Assembly (NCBI GenBank): GCA_035296905.1 | Contig: DATHAA010000001.1 | Location: 1 to 12,037, forward strand | Length of the DNA: 12,037 nucleotides | Reading direction: 5' to 3' | Origin: DATEOR01 sp035296905 | GTDB lineage: Bacteria; Actinomycetota; Thermoleophilia; Gaiellales; Gaiellaceae | Part shown: one piece after another, positions 1 to 7,281 of the stretch | Layout of the letters: every line of letters starts with the position of its first letter | Numbering within the stretch: the first letter of the stretch is position 1 | Notes under the pieces: model-generated | The model's input: only the letters and a program-made list of their open reading frames with translations | Databases searched by the model: none | Told to the model about the DNA's origin: nothing | Made by a program: the position numbers and the translations under genes

Positions 1-1
1 G

Positions 2-528
<527 letters not shown>

Positions 529-532
<4 letters not shown>

Positions 533-1023
533 CTCACTTCTCGCAGCGCGCCGGTGGAGCAATCGTAGACGTAGCCGGTCGCGGTGAAGCTCTCCGGCAG
601 GAGGTCTGAGCTCCGCACGCGCTCGACGCTCGCGCGCACGCTCTCGTCGAGGTCGGGGAACGGAAGGAAGTCGATGCCGGTCGCGTCGGCGCCTGCCTCG
701 TCGACGAGCTTGGCGTGGATGTCCTCGTTCGTGAAGGTCAGCATCCCGCAGCCGGTGTGGGCGATCACGAGCGCTTCCTGTGTCCCGAGCAGCCAGTGGG
801 AGATGATGAGCGAGCGGAGCGCGTCGTCGGAGACGACACCGCCGGCGTTTCTGATCACGTGTGCGTCGCCCTCGTCGAGCCCGAGGAACTTCGCCGGGTC
901 GAGGCGAGCGTCCATGCACGTGACGACCGCCAAGCGCCGTCCGGGCGGCGCGTCCAGTTCGCTCTTGTCGAAGCTCTCCGCATAGCTTCGGTTGGCCTCG
1001 AGCACCTCGTCGCGAACCGCCAT
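529..1023 (-). CDS. Beta-carbonic anhydrase
   Basis: Reversibly hydrates CO2 to bicarbonate in the cytoplasm. The 164-residue protein has the compact beta-class layout: CMDARLD at 36-42 supplies the zinc Cys36 and the Asp38/Arg40 dyad, and HTGCGM at 89-94 supplies His89 and Cys92. RNAGG at 58-62 is also typical. Size and motifs resemble the short actinobacterial enzyme class exemplified by M. tuberculosis Rv1284 (from memory). The ATG at 1021-1023 is preceded on the minus strand by a strong purine-rich Shine-Dalgarno (GGGAGGG at 1032-1038, 8 nt away), which fixes the start. It lies 49 bp downstream of the sigma-factor gene on the same strand, so co-transcription is likely. The gene ends tail to tail with SOD, leaving no room for a terminator. 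Confident in family; physiological role inferred. Confidence 0.95.
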
Positions 1024-1031
1024 CGAACTCT

Positions 1032-1038
1032 CCCTCCC
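1032..1038 (-). promoter_or_regulatory. Shine-Dalgarno of the carbonic anhydrase gene
   Basis: On the minus strand GGGAGGG lies 8 nt before the ATG at 1021-1023, inside a 16-nt purine-only run (1028-1043). It contrasts with several other genes in the window that have no properly spaced ribosome site, and it supports translation from a leadered, probably operonic, mRNA. Confidence 0.75.
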
Positions 1039-1072
1039 TCTCCGAGCGCTTTCCTTTTTGAAGCAGAAGACG

Positions 1073-2113
1073 CTATACGAAGTAAAGCGAAACGTCCAGC
1101 GAGGGGATGCTAGCCCTTACCGTTCCCGTAGGCGGGCGCCGCGGCGCTCTGCCGTTCGACCCTGACTTCACCTGGCCGGGGGGCGAGGCAGGCGCGTTCG
1201 AGTTGCCTGCCTGAGGGGGCGTCGAGCGATCGCCCTTGTTCTCGTGCTTCGGCTTGGCCTTGCCCTTCGCCTTCCCGTTCGCCCGCGGATGCGTTCCTTT
1301 CCAGCCTTTGCCCTTGCCGTTGCCTCCCGCGTTCGAGCCGGGTTCCAGGTCGACGGCCACGGCTGGCGTGAGCGACCTGTCGGCGAGGCGCGTGCGCGGA
1401 GCGGCGGGCTTCGGCTTGTCGACCTGCGGCACCGGCGTCGCATGCGAGGGAAAGTCATCTCCGCGCTGCATCGTCGCCGCGGTCAATGCGGTTGCCGACG
1501 CCGCCACGGCGACGGCCGTCGCCACGCTCGCCGCGAAGTTGCCGACGATCAAGATCTTGAGCGAGCTGAGAAGCGCGCCTGCGTTCAGAGAGTTCATGGC
1601 GCGTCGCCGAGCCTTGACCGGCTTCTCGAGAGAGTTCGCCAGCGAACGGCGTGCACGAAAGATCAGCGTCTCGACCGCCGCCTGGGTGACCCCCAGCTTC
1701 GCGGCCACCTCCCGGTAGGAAAGCCCCTGCCACTCACGCAAGAGAATTGCCCGGCGCTGCTGCTCGGGAAGACCGGCGAGCGCGTCGTCGAGCCCGAAGA
1801 GCTCGTCGCCCGACGTCTCCGGAGCGGCAACGACGTCCTGAACGGCCTGCATATCCTGCGGCCGCTCCACGCGTGCGCGACGATACGAGGAGCGCTGGCG
1901 CGTGAGGCAGACGTTGTGCGCGACCTTGAAGAGCCAGGCCTGCGCGGCCTCCGGCTCGAACCCGTCCATGAGGCTCCGGCAGGCGTTCAGGTAGGTCGCC
2001 TGCACGGCGTCCTCGGCCTCCTCGGGCGAGCCGAGCTGTCGCAGGCAGTAGAAGTAGATCCGCCGGTGGTGTTCGTTGAAGAGTTCTTCGGCGAGCTGAG
2101 GCGCCGCGCTCAT
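1073..2113 (-). CDS. ECF-type sigma factor with C-terminal membrane anchor and long basic tail
   Basis: Sigma-70 family promoter-recognition subunit. Residues about 9-75 form region 2 (YFYCLRQLGSPEEAEDAVQATYLNACRS) and about 110-160 form region 4, with a helix-turn-helix around LSYREVAAKLGVTQAAVETLIFRARRSL. Unlike an ordinary ECF factor of about 180 residues, this protein has 346. A hydrophobic Ala/Val-rich segment at about 186-214 is a good transmembrane helix. It is followed by about 130 residues of low complexity, rich in Gly, Lys, Asn and Pro (GNGKGKGWKG, GKAKGKAKPK). The predicted topology is DNA-binding part inside, tail outside; this is inference. No anti-sigma gene is adjacent, so regulation may be built into the polypeptide. 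The ATG is used because no in-frame start lies close upstream, although GGAGG directly abuts it, too close for a normal ribosome site. It sits 47 bp after the RicT gene and 49 bp before the carbonic anhydrase gene. Target promoters are unknown. Confidence 0.9.
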   Translation of the reverse strand: MSAAPQLAEELFNEHHRRIYFYCLRQLGSPEEAEDAVQATYLNACRSLMDGFEPEAAQAWLFKVAHNVCLTRQRSSYRRARVERPQDMQAVQDVVAAPETSGDELFGLDDALAGLPEQQRRAILLREWQGLSYREVAAKLGVTQAAVETLIFRARRSLANSLEKPVKARRRAMNSLNAGALLSSLKILIVGNFAASVATAVAVAASATALTAATMQRGDDFPSHATPVPQVDKPKPAAPRTRLADRSLTPAVAVDLEPGSNAGGNGKGKGWKGTHPRANGKAKGKAKPKHENKGDRSTPPQAGNSNAPASPPGQVKSGSNGRAPRRPPTGTVRASIPSLDVSLYFV

Positions 2114-2160
2114 CCTCCAAGTCTGGAAGAGGCCTCAGGCCGGGTCGTCCCCCGAAAGGG

Positions 2161-2958
2161 TCAGGCCACCTCGCGGCAGTCGTCGATCGAGACGTCGAAG
2201 CTGTCTCCGCCCTCGGGTTCGACGGTGCAGGTGTCGTCGAGCACCTGGTAGCCGGTGACCACGCCCCCACCGTGCGGGGTTTCGACGCGGCCACCCACGC
2301 GCGGCGCGCGGTCGCGGAAGCTCTTGTACGTCGGGTGCTCGAAGGCGAGGCAGCAGCGCAGCCGCCCGCAGAGCCCGGTAATGCGGCCGGAGCTCATCGG
2401 GAGCTCCTGGTCCTTCGCCATCCGCAGGGTGATCGGCTGCTCGTGCGACGGGAACTTGCGGCAGCAGTGCTGGTCGCCGCAGAGGCCGTGGTCGCCACAG
2501 AGGCGTGCGCACTCCCGCGGGCCGACGGAGCGAAGCTCGACGCGCCGGTCGAGGCGCCCGCGGAGCGTCTCCTGCAACCCGGTCAGATCCGGCCGGTTCT
2601 CCGCCTGATACGAGAAGACGATCCGGGAGCCGTCGAATACGAGCTCCGCCGAGACGGGCTTCAGCTCCAGGTCGGAGCCGCGCAGGAGCTCGCGGAGGAC
2701 CTTCATCGCCTCCTTCGCGTCGACGCGGTTTTTGGCCGCGGTCTCCTCGTCGGCAGCCGTCGCGCGCCGGACGACGCGCTTCAAGGGTTGGGCCGGCCGG
2801 TGCTCGAGCTCGAAGTTCGGCTGCACCACCCGCCCGAGCTCCTGCCCGCGCGACGTGTGGCAGATCACCTTCGTGTTCCACGCGAGCTCGAGGCCGTTCG
2901 GATCGAAGGAGTAGACCTTGCCTCCCGGGGAGAACACGACTCCTACCGCCGTTGCCAT
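2161..2958 (-). CDS. ricT: PSP1-domain protein, RicT (YaaT) homologue
   Basis: PSP1-domain protein related to B. subtilis RicT, which with RicA and RicF forms an Fe-S-containing complex affecting RNase Y-dependent RNA maturation and development. The 265 residues carry the family's cysteine signature: Cys150, Cys154, Cys160, Cys165/166 (in GLCGDQHCC), and Cys197 and Cys202/203 in the hallmark GLCGRLRCC. Between them lies ITLRMAKDQELPMSSGRITG, as in RicT. Residues about 218-265 form a small Gly-rich beta segment. ATG at 2956-2958 is chosen because MATAVGVVF starts the domain; the frame stays open upstream but only as antisense of holB. The start is 10 bp after the holB stop, so translational coupling is likely. 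The order tmk-holB-ricT resembles the Firmicutes order. No RicA or RicF partner is visible here, so the partner-dependent role is an extrapolation. Confidence 0.92.
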   Translation of the reverse strand: MATAVGVVFSPGGKVYSFDPNGLELAWNTKVICHTSRGQELGRVVQPNFELEHRPAQPLKRVVRRATAADEETAAKNRVDAKEAMKVLRELLRGSDLELKPVSAELVFDGSRIVFSYQAENRPDLTGLQETLRGRLDRRVELRSVGPRECARLCGDHGLCGDQHCCRKFPSHEQPITLRMAKDQELPMSSGRITGLCGRLRCCLAFEHPTYKSFRDRAPRVGGRVETPHGGGVVTGYQVLDDTCTVEPEGGDSFDVSIDDCREVA

Positions 2959-2968
2959 GCGGGAAACG

Positions 2969-4039
2969 CTAGCGCGCCTGAGCCGGAGAGGCGAGCTCGC
3001 GCCTGAGCCTGACGAAGAGGCCTTCGAGCGCGAGGCCCGTCTGTACCTGGAACTCGAAGGATCGCCAGGTCTCGCGCACCGCCTCGGCGGCCCGCTCGGC
3101 TGCGAGCGAGCGCTCGGAGACTCCGTCCTCGGCGAGCTCGGCGAGCCGGTCGGAGTTGACCAGGGCGCCCTCTGCGCCGGCCGCGGCCACCACGAGGTCG
3201 CGGTACCAGCTGGAGAGAACGTCGAGCGCGTCGATGATCTCCTCGCGCTCCGCTCCCCGTGCGGCGCGGCGGACCCGCTGCTCGTGCTCGCGCTGCGACT
3301 CGTCGCCCGTGACGGCCGCCTCGGCCTCTGCGCGGGCCTCGGCCGCGCGAGCCTGCGCGAGCTCCCCGACCTTGCCCGATGCCGTCGCCGGATCGAACCC
3401 GGGATCCCGGTAGACCGAGCGCGCAAGCTCGATCAGCACCGCCCGCCGCTGCCCGGCCTCCTCGTTCAGGAGCCGGTCGGCGCGGTCGAGCCTCCCGCCA
3501 GCGAGCCGCGCGAGCGCGTCGAGCTTCTCGCCGCTAGCCCCACGGGTGGATAGGTAGGCCTTGACCGCCCTCTGGGACAGACGCTTGAAGAGGACATGCT
3601 GGCAGCGCGAGCGGATCGTGGGCGCGAGCGGGCCGAGGTCGTCGGCGACGAGCACGATCACCGCGTAGTCGGGCGGCTCCTCGAGATCTTTGAGGAGCGC
3701 GTCGGCGGCGTCCTCGTTCATCGTGTGCGCCGCGAAGACGAGGTAGACCCGCCGATCCGCCTCGAAGGGGCGCATGTGCAGGTCGCGGCGGAGGTCTCGT
3801 ACCGGGTCGATGCGGATCTGGTCGCCGAGCGGCTCGAGGACGTACAGGTCCGGATGGGTGCGGCGCGAGACCCTGTCCGGGTCTCCGAGGAGCGCGCCGG
3901 CGAATGCGAGCGCAGCCCGCCGCTTCCCCACGCCGCGCGGGCCGTGGAAGAGATAGGCGTGCGCCGGCCCTTCGGCGAGCGCGGCTCTGAGGAGGCCCTT
4001 GGCCTCCTCCTGCTCAGGGAAGGTCTCGAACGTGTCCAC
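2969..4039 (-). CDS. holB: DNA polymerase III delta' subunit
   Basis: Clamp-loader AAA+ subunit that helps load the beta sliding clamp on DNA. The 356 residues begin with FPEQEEAKGLLRAAL, followed by AYLFHGPRGVGKR (Walker-A-like, 33-40), THPDLYVLEP, a DE-like region NEDAADALLKDLEEPP (108-123), and the SRC motif in TIRSRCQHV (141-149). Residues after about 230 are charged and probably helical, as in the delta' C-terminal domain. The GTG at 4037-4039 is chosen because GAGG sits about 6 nt before it and DTFETF begins the domain. This start lies inside tmk (26-bp overlap), a coupled arrangement. The four-cysteine zinc module usual between Walker A and THPD is missing; VSRRTHPD follows GDPD directly. 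The intact P-loop leaves a gamma/tau-like subunit conceivable, but length and the tmk neighbour favour HolB. Confidence 0.93.
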   Translation of the reverse strand: MDTFETFPEQEEAKGLLRAALAEGPAHAYLFHGPRGVGKRRAALAFAGALLGDPDRVSRRTHPDLYVLEPLGDQIRIDPVRDLRRDLHMRPFEADRRVYLVFAAHTMNEDAADALLKDLEEPPDYAVIVLVADDLGPLAPTIRSRCQHVLFKRLSQRAVKAYLSTRGASGEKLDALARLAGGRLDRADRLLNEEAGQRRAVLIELARSVYRDPGFDPATASGKVGELAQARAAEARAEAEAAVTGDESQREHEQRVRRAARGAEREEIIDALDVLSSWYRDLVVAAAGAEGALVNSDRLAELAEDGVSERSLAAERAAEAVRETWRSFEFQVQTGLALEGLFVRLRRELASPAQAR

Positions 4040-4610
4040 GGATTTCCTCGGCGAGCACGGTCGCCCTCGCCGTTCCGTCCAGCACGACGACGCGCTGAGA
4101 GAAGATCTCGGCGATCTCGCGGTAGGCGCGGTCGACCTCGGCGGCGAACTCGTCTCCCTCGCTCTCGATGCGGTCGGGCGATGTTCCGCGCCGCATCGCG
4201 GCCACGTCTCCCGGCACGACGAGTAGGAAGGTGCGGTCGGGCAGGAGGCTCCCTGTGACGGCGAGGTTGACCTCGAGCACGCGCTCGACTCCGAGGCCGC
4301 GCGCGATGCCCTGGTAGGCGAGGGAGGAGTCGATGTAGCGGTCGCAGACGACATCCGCGCCCCCGGCGAGGGCAGGACGAATCACCTCGTCCACGAGCTG
4401 CGCGCGCGCGGCGCTGAAGAGCGTCGCCTCGGCCCATGGGGCGAGCCGGCCGCTGTGAAGGAGGAGATCGCGGATCCGCTCCCCCGCCTCCGTCCCGCCG
4501 GGCTCGCGGGTGTCGACGACCTCGCGTCCCTCGGCGCGAAGGCGATCGGCCAGGAGCCGCGCCTGCGTGCTCTTCCCCGAGCCGTCGACGCCTTCGAAGG
4601 TGATGAACAT
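4014..4610 (-). CDS. tmk: Thymidylate kinase
   Basis: Phosphorylates dTMP to dTDP with ATP, feeding dTTP synthesis in the cytosol. The 198 residues match the family's usual length of about 200-215. Visible motifs are the P-loop FEGVDGSGKST (5-15), TREPGGT (34-40), the dTMP-binding DRYIDSSLAYQG (90-101) and a lid region ending RIES (147-150). ATG at 4608-4610 gives the canonical MFITFEG start, with a weak AGGG about 7 nt upstream. It is the first gene of the leftward cluster and overlaps holB by 26 bp. Its start codon is only 23 bp from that of the divergent epimerase gene, so promoter elements must be shared or lie within the neighbouring coding sequence. Confidence 0.96.
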   Translation of the reverse strand: MFITFEGVDGSGKSTQARLLADRLRAEGREVVDTREPGGTEAGERIRDLLLHSGRLAPWAEATLFSAARAQLVDEVIRPALAGGADVVCDRYIDSSLAYQGIARGLGVERVLEVNLAVTGSLLPDRTFLLVVPGDVAAMRRGTSPDRIESEGDEFAAEVDRAYREIAEIFSQRVVVLDGTARATVLAEEIRGHVRDLP

Positions 4611-4620
4611 GGAGCCGCCC

Positions 4621-4627
4621 TAGGATA
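4621..4627. promoter_or_regulatory. Putative bidirectional -10 element between tmk and the epimerase
   Basis: On the plus strand TAGGAT (4621-4626) lies 7 nt before the epimerase GTG. On the minus strand TATCCT (4627-4622) overlaps it and lies 11 nt before the tmk ATG. Both fit the TAnnnT -10 core. Predicted start sites near 4633-4634 (+) and about 4615 (-) would be some 18-19 bp apart, the spacing expected when one symmetrical -10 serves both directions. I see no good -35 on either side. This is inferred from sequence only. Confidence 0.45.
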
Positions 4628-4633
4628 AGCGCT

Positions 4634-5572
4634 GTGCGGGCGCTCGTAACAGGCGGAGCTGGCTTCATCGGCTCGCATGTCGTGGACGCGCTCGTCGAGC
4701 GCGGCGACGACGTCTGGGTGCTCGACAACCTCGCGAGCGGTCGTCGCGAGAACCTCAACGATGGCTCGCACCTCGTCGAAGCGGACGTCCGCGATGCGGT
4801 CGCCGTCGCGGGCGCGTTCGCGGAGGCGAAGCCGGAAACGTGCTTCCACCTCGCCGCCCAGGCGGACGTTCGTGTCTCGATCGCCGAGCCCGCGTTCGAC
4901 GCCGAGGTGAATGTCATCGGCACCGCCAACGTCCTCGAGGCAGCACGGGCCCATGAGGCGAAGGTCGTGTTCTCCTCCACCGGCGGCGCGATCTACGGCG
5001 AATGCGATGGGCCCGCGGACGAGGACTCGCCCCGGCTCCCGCTCGCGCCCTACGGGACCTCGAAGCTCGCCGGCGAGGAGTACCTGGGGACGTGGAGCCG
5101 CCTGTACGGCGCCGGCCACGTCGCGCTTCGCTACGGAAACGTGTACGGACCGAGGCAGGACCCGCACGGCGAGGCGGGCGTCGTCGCGATCTTCTTCGGG
5201 AGGATCGCGAGCGGCCAGGAGCTGCACATCTTCGGGGACGGGCGGCAGACGCGGGACTACGTCTTCGTCCGTGACGTCGTCGCGGCCACGCTGGCCGGGG
5301 CCTCCGGCTCGGAGGGGGTCTACAACGTCGGCACCGGGACCGAGACGTCCGTCCTCGAGCTCGCCGAGGCCTGCAAGCGGGCGAGCGGCGTCGATGCCGA
5401 GCTCGTCTTCGACCCGCCGAGGCTGGGCGAGCTTTCGCGAAGCGTCCTCGATCCGTCGAGGGCGCAGGCCGCGCTCGGCTGGAGTCCTGCAACGTCGCTC
5501 GACGCGGGGCTCGAGGCGACCTGGAATTTCGTGCGGGCAGCGGAAGGAGAGGGCGAAGCCGGGGCGAACTAG
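4634..5572 (+). CDS. NAD-dependent sugar-nucleotide epimerase/dehydratase (GalE-like)
   Basis: Extended short-chain dehydrogenase acting on nucleotide sugars, most like UDP-glucose 4-epimerases; the exact substrate cannot be read from sequence. In 312 residues the NAD site TGGAGFIGSHV (6-16, GxxGxxG) opens the protein. DNLASG follows beta-2, FHLAAQADVR lies at 71-80, FSST at 113-116 and the catalytic Tyr140-x3-Lys144 in PYGTSK. RYGNVYGPRQDPHGEAGVV and IFGDGRQTRDYVFVRDV are the usual substrate-side motifs. GTG at 4634 gives the canonical MRALVTGG start. It has no ribosome site but a -10-like TAGGAT 7 nt upstream, suggesting a leaderless mRNA. The LytR_C gene follows after 8 bp, so the two are probably co-transcribed; a cell-envelope glycan role would fit but is inference. 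Confidence 0.92.
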   Translation: MRALVTGGAGFIGSHVVDALVERGDDVWVLDNLASGRRENLNDGSHLVEADVRDAVAVAGAFAEAKPETCFHLAAQADVRVSIAEPAFDAEVNVIGTANVLEAARAHEAKVVFSSTGGAIYGECDGPADEDSPRLPLAPYGTSKLAGEEYLGTWSRLYGAGHVALRYGNVYGPRQDPHGEAGVVAIFFGRIASGQELHIFGDGRQTRDYVFVRDVVAATLAGASGSEGVYNVGTGTETSVLELAEACKRASGVDAELVFDPPRLGELSRSVLDPSRAQAALGWSPATSLDAGLEATWNFVRAAEGEGEAGAN

Positions 5573-5580
5573 TCGGCCCC

Positions 5581-6120
5581 ATGGATCATCCGGTCGAGTA
5601 CGAGCCTCTCCAGCCCTGGCGTATTGCCGCCATGGTCGCGACGGGAATCGCGGCGGTCGAGCTCTTCATCCTCCTCCTCATCGGCTTCGTGGTCGGCGCG
5701 AAGGCGTTCTCGGACAAGACCGAGACGGCCACGATCGCAGCCATCAAGCGCGAGGCTCCGCAGGCCGCCCAGACCCAGGCCTCCGAGCAGCAGAAGCCCG
5801 CGGAGGCGTCGCAGAAGCAGGAGGCTCCGAAGGTCCTTGCTCGCGGGCGCACCTCGGTCGTGATCCTGAACGGGAACGGCATCCCGGGCGCCGCCGCCGT
5901 GAACGCCGACAAGGCGCACTCGTTCCACTACGTCGTCACGGCAACGGGAAACGCTCCGAGCACCGACTTCGCGCGCTCGATGGTCATGTTTCGGCCCGGG
6001 TTCAAGCCGGCGGCGCAGCGGCTCGCGAAAGACATGGGCGTCAAGGCCGTGACTCCACTGGACGGGATCACGAAGACCGATCTTCAGGGCGCCCAGCTCG
6101 CGCTGATCATCGGCGGGTAG
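5581..6120 (+). CDS. Membrane-anchored LytR_C-domain protein
   Basis: The 179-residue protein has a short cytoplasmic N-terminus, one transmembrane helix (about 15-40, AAVELFILLLIGFVVGA), an Ala/Gln/Lys-rich linker (about 45-88), and a C-terminal domain matching the LytR_C pattern: VVILNGNGIPGAAAVNADK, then MVMFRPGFKPAAQRLAKDMGV and QLALIIGG. That domain occurs at the end of LytR-CpsA-Psr glycopolymer transferases and alone on membrane anchors in actinobacteria. Here the catalytic LCP domain is absent, so the protein is probably an accessory envelope factor facing outward; its biochemical role is unknown. ATG at 5581 follows the epimerase stop by 8 bp and lacks a clear Shine-Dalgarno. An internal ATG at residue 18 would cut into the membrane helix, so the first ATG is preferred. 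Confidence 0.82.
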   Translation: MDHPVEYEPLQPWRIAAMVATGIAAVELFILLLIGFVVGAKAFSDKTETATIAAIKREAPQAAQTQASEQQKPAEASQKQEAPKVLARGRTSVVILNGNGIPGAAAVNADKAHSFHYVVTATGNAPSTDFARSMVMFRPGFKPAAQRLAKDMGVKAVTPLDGITKTDLQGAQLALIIGG

Positions 6121-6136
6121 GCAACCCCCACGCGGC

Positions 6137-6142
6137 TAGGCT
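6137..6142 (+). promoter_or_regulatory. Putative leaderless -10 (TAGGCT) of hemE
   Basis: TAGGCT ends 6 nt before the hemE GTG at 6149, so transcription would begin at or next to the start codon. AGGAGG (6143-6148) abuts the GTG with no spacing and cannot act as a normal Shine-Dalgarno, which favours the leaderless reading. No -35 consensus is apparent. Confidence 0.45.
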
Positions 6143-6148
6143 AGGAGG

Positions 6149-7183
6149 GTGGCCGAGCCGCTCCTCACACGCGCCTGCCGCCGGGAGATCGTCGAACGGA
6201 CTCCCGTCTGGTTCATGCGCCAGGCCGGCCGCTCGCTGCCGGAGTACCGCGAGCTTCGCAAGCGCCACGACCTCTTCTCGGTCTGCCGCCAGCCCGAGCT
6301 CTGCGCCGAGGTGACGCTGCAGCCCGTGCGCGCCCACGGAGTCGATGCGGCGGTGATGTTCGCGGACATCATGCTTCCGGTCATCGGCATGGGGGTCGAC
6401 GTCGAGCTCGTCGAGAACGTCGGGCCCGTGATCGCAGACCCCGTGCGGACGAGTGAGGACGTGGAGCGGCTCCGCGTGCCCGATCCCGAGGAGGAAGTGC
6501 CGTTCATCCTCGAGGCGGTGCGGCTGGTGCGCGCCGAGCTTCCCCCGGAGAAGGCTCTGATCGGCTTCGCCGGCGGGCCCTTCACCGTGGCCGGCTACCT
6601 CATCGAAGGCAAGCCGACGCGCGAGTTCGTGCAGACCAAGCGGTGCATGTACGCGCAGCCGGAGGTGTGGCACGATCTGATGGTCAAGCTGGCGGACACG
6701 TTCGCGGCCTACCTGCGCGCGAAGGTGGCGGCGGGCGCTGACGTCATCCAGCTCTTCGACTCGTGGGTCGGGACGCTGTCGGCGGAAGACTACGAGGAGT
6801 TCGTCGCGCCCTATTCGGCGCGCGTGCTGGCGGCGGTCGACGTGCCGACGATCCACTTCGGCACCGGGACAACGCATCTCTTGCCGGCGATGAAGGAGGC
6901 CGGCGGCGATGTCATCGGCCTCGACTGGCGGATCCCGATCGAGGGCGGGTGGGAGATCGTGGGCCCGGACCGCGGCGTGCAGGGGAACCTCGATCCCGCA
7001 CTCCTACTGGGCCCTTTCGAGCGCGTGGCAGCCGCGGCGACCCGGATCCTGGACGCCGTCGCCGGGCGCAGGGGGCACATCTTCAACCTTGGGCACGGGG
7101 TTCTTCCGGACACCGATCCTGCCGATCTGGCGAGCCTGGTGGAGCTGGTGCACGCCCGAACGTCCGTCGAGATCTCGGCGTGA
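6149..7183 (+). CDS. hemE: Uroporphyrinogen III decarboxylase
   Basis: Removes four acetate carboxyls from uroporphyrinogen III to give coproporphyrinogen III; cytosolic, needs no cofactor. The 344 residues are full length. The signature PVWFMRQAGRSLPEYR (19-34) holds substrate-binding Arg25. Asp73 in FADIMLP is the conserved pyrrole-binding acid, Tyr150 lies in GYLIEG, Ser205 in FDSWVG and His316 in NLGHG, matching the catalytic set of the human enzyme as I know it. GTG at 6149 is chosen because the family signature begins about 19 residues later and a -10-like TAGGCT lies just upstream. Its TGA stop overlaps an ATG (TGATG) that opens a short bridging ORF before hemH. HemE serves both the protoporphyrin and coproporphyrin routes; the neighbouring ferrochelatase type points to the latter. 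Confidence 0.97.
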   Translation: MAEPLLTRACRREIVERTPVWFMRQAGRSLPEYRELRKRHDLFSVCRQPELCAEVTLQPVRAHGVDAAVMFADIMLPVIGMGVDVELVENVGPVIADPVRTSEDVERLRVPDPEEEVPFILEAVRLVRAELPPEKALIGFAGGPFTVAGYLIEGKPTREFVQTKRCMYAQPEVWHDLMVKLADTFAAYLRAKVAAGADVIQLFDSWVGTLSAEDYEEFVAPYSARVLAAVDVPTIHFGTGTTHLLPAMKEAGGDVIGLDWRIPIEGGWEIVGPDRGVQGNLDPALLLGPFERVAAAATRILDAVAGRRGHIFNLGHGVLPDTDPADLASLVELVHARTSVEISA

Positions 7184-7281
7184 TGGGTCCGACTATTCAT
7201 GGGGCCACCCCGCTCCACCACCCGCTTTCGAGCGTAGCCCCCAAGAGCGCGCCCGTGGTTCGGGGAATGAGCCGGAAGTGA
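7183..7281 (+). CDS. Possible 32-residue bridging ORF between hemE and hemH
   Basis: An ATG overlapping the hemE stop by one base (TGATG) opens a 32-codon frame. Its TGA overlaps the hemH GTG start as GTGA. The peptide begins MGPTIHGATPLHHP and ends VVRGMSRK; it has no recognisable domain or membrane segment. Third-position G+C is about 74 percent, clearly lower than in neighbouring genes, which argues against a conserved protein. It could be a translational-coupling device that hands ribosomes from hemE to hemH, or simply an open stretch of intergenic DNA. Whether it is translated is unproven. Confidence 0.25.
   Translation: MGPTIHGATPLHHPLSSVAPKSAPVVRGMSRK

Noticed and set aside
2131..2160. 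Small hairpins between ricT and the sigma gene (GGCC-TCA-GGCC, CCC-GAAA-GGG)
   Set aside because: Stems of 3-4 bp only, no T-tract on the transcribed strand; insufficient for a terminator or attenuator call.
1244..2251. 335-codon plus-strand open frame opposite the sigma-factor gene
   Set aside because: Low-complexity Arg/Leu-rich translation without motifs; the minus strand encodes clear sigma regions 2 and 4.
3676..3698. Inverted repeat GCTCCTC / GAGGAGC with a 9-nt loop
   Set aside because: Lies within the conserved holB coding sequence (ALLKDLEEPP) and is explained by codon choice.
4040..4354. N-terminal extension of the holB frame
   Set aside because: It is tmk sequence in another frame; the GTG at 4037-4039 has a well-spaced GAGG and matches the domain start.
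6143..6148. AGGAGG before hemE as a Shine-Dalgarno
   Set aside because: It touches the GTG with no spacer, so it cannot position the ribosome normally; no suitable later start exists before the family signature.
7201..7211. GGGG-CCA-CCCC mini-hairpin between hemE and hemH
   Set aside because: Only 4 bp of stem and a 3-nt loop with no T-tract; not a credible terminator.
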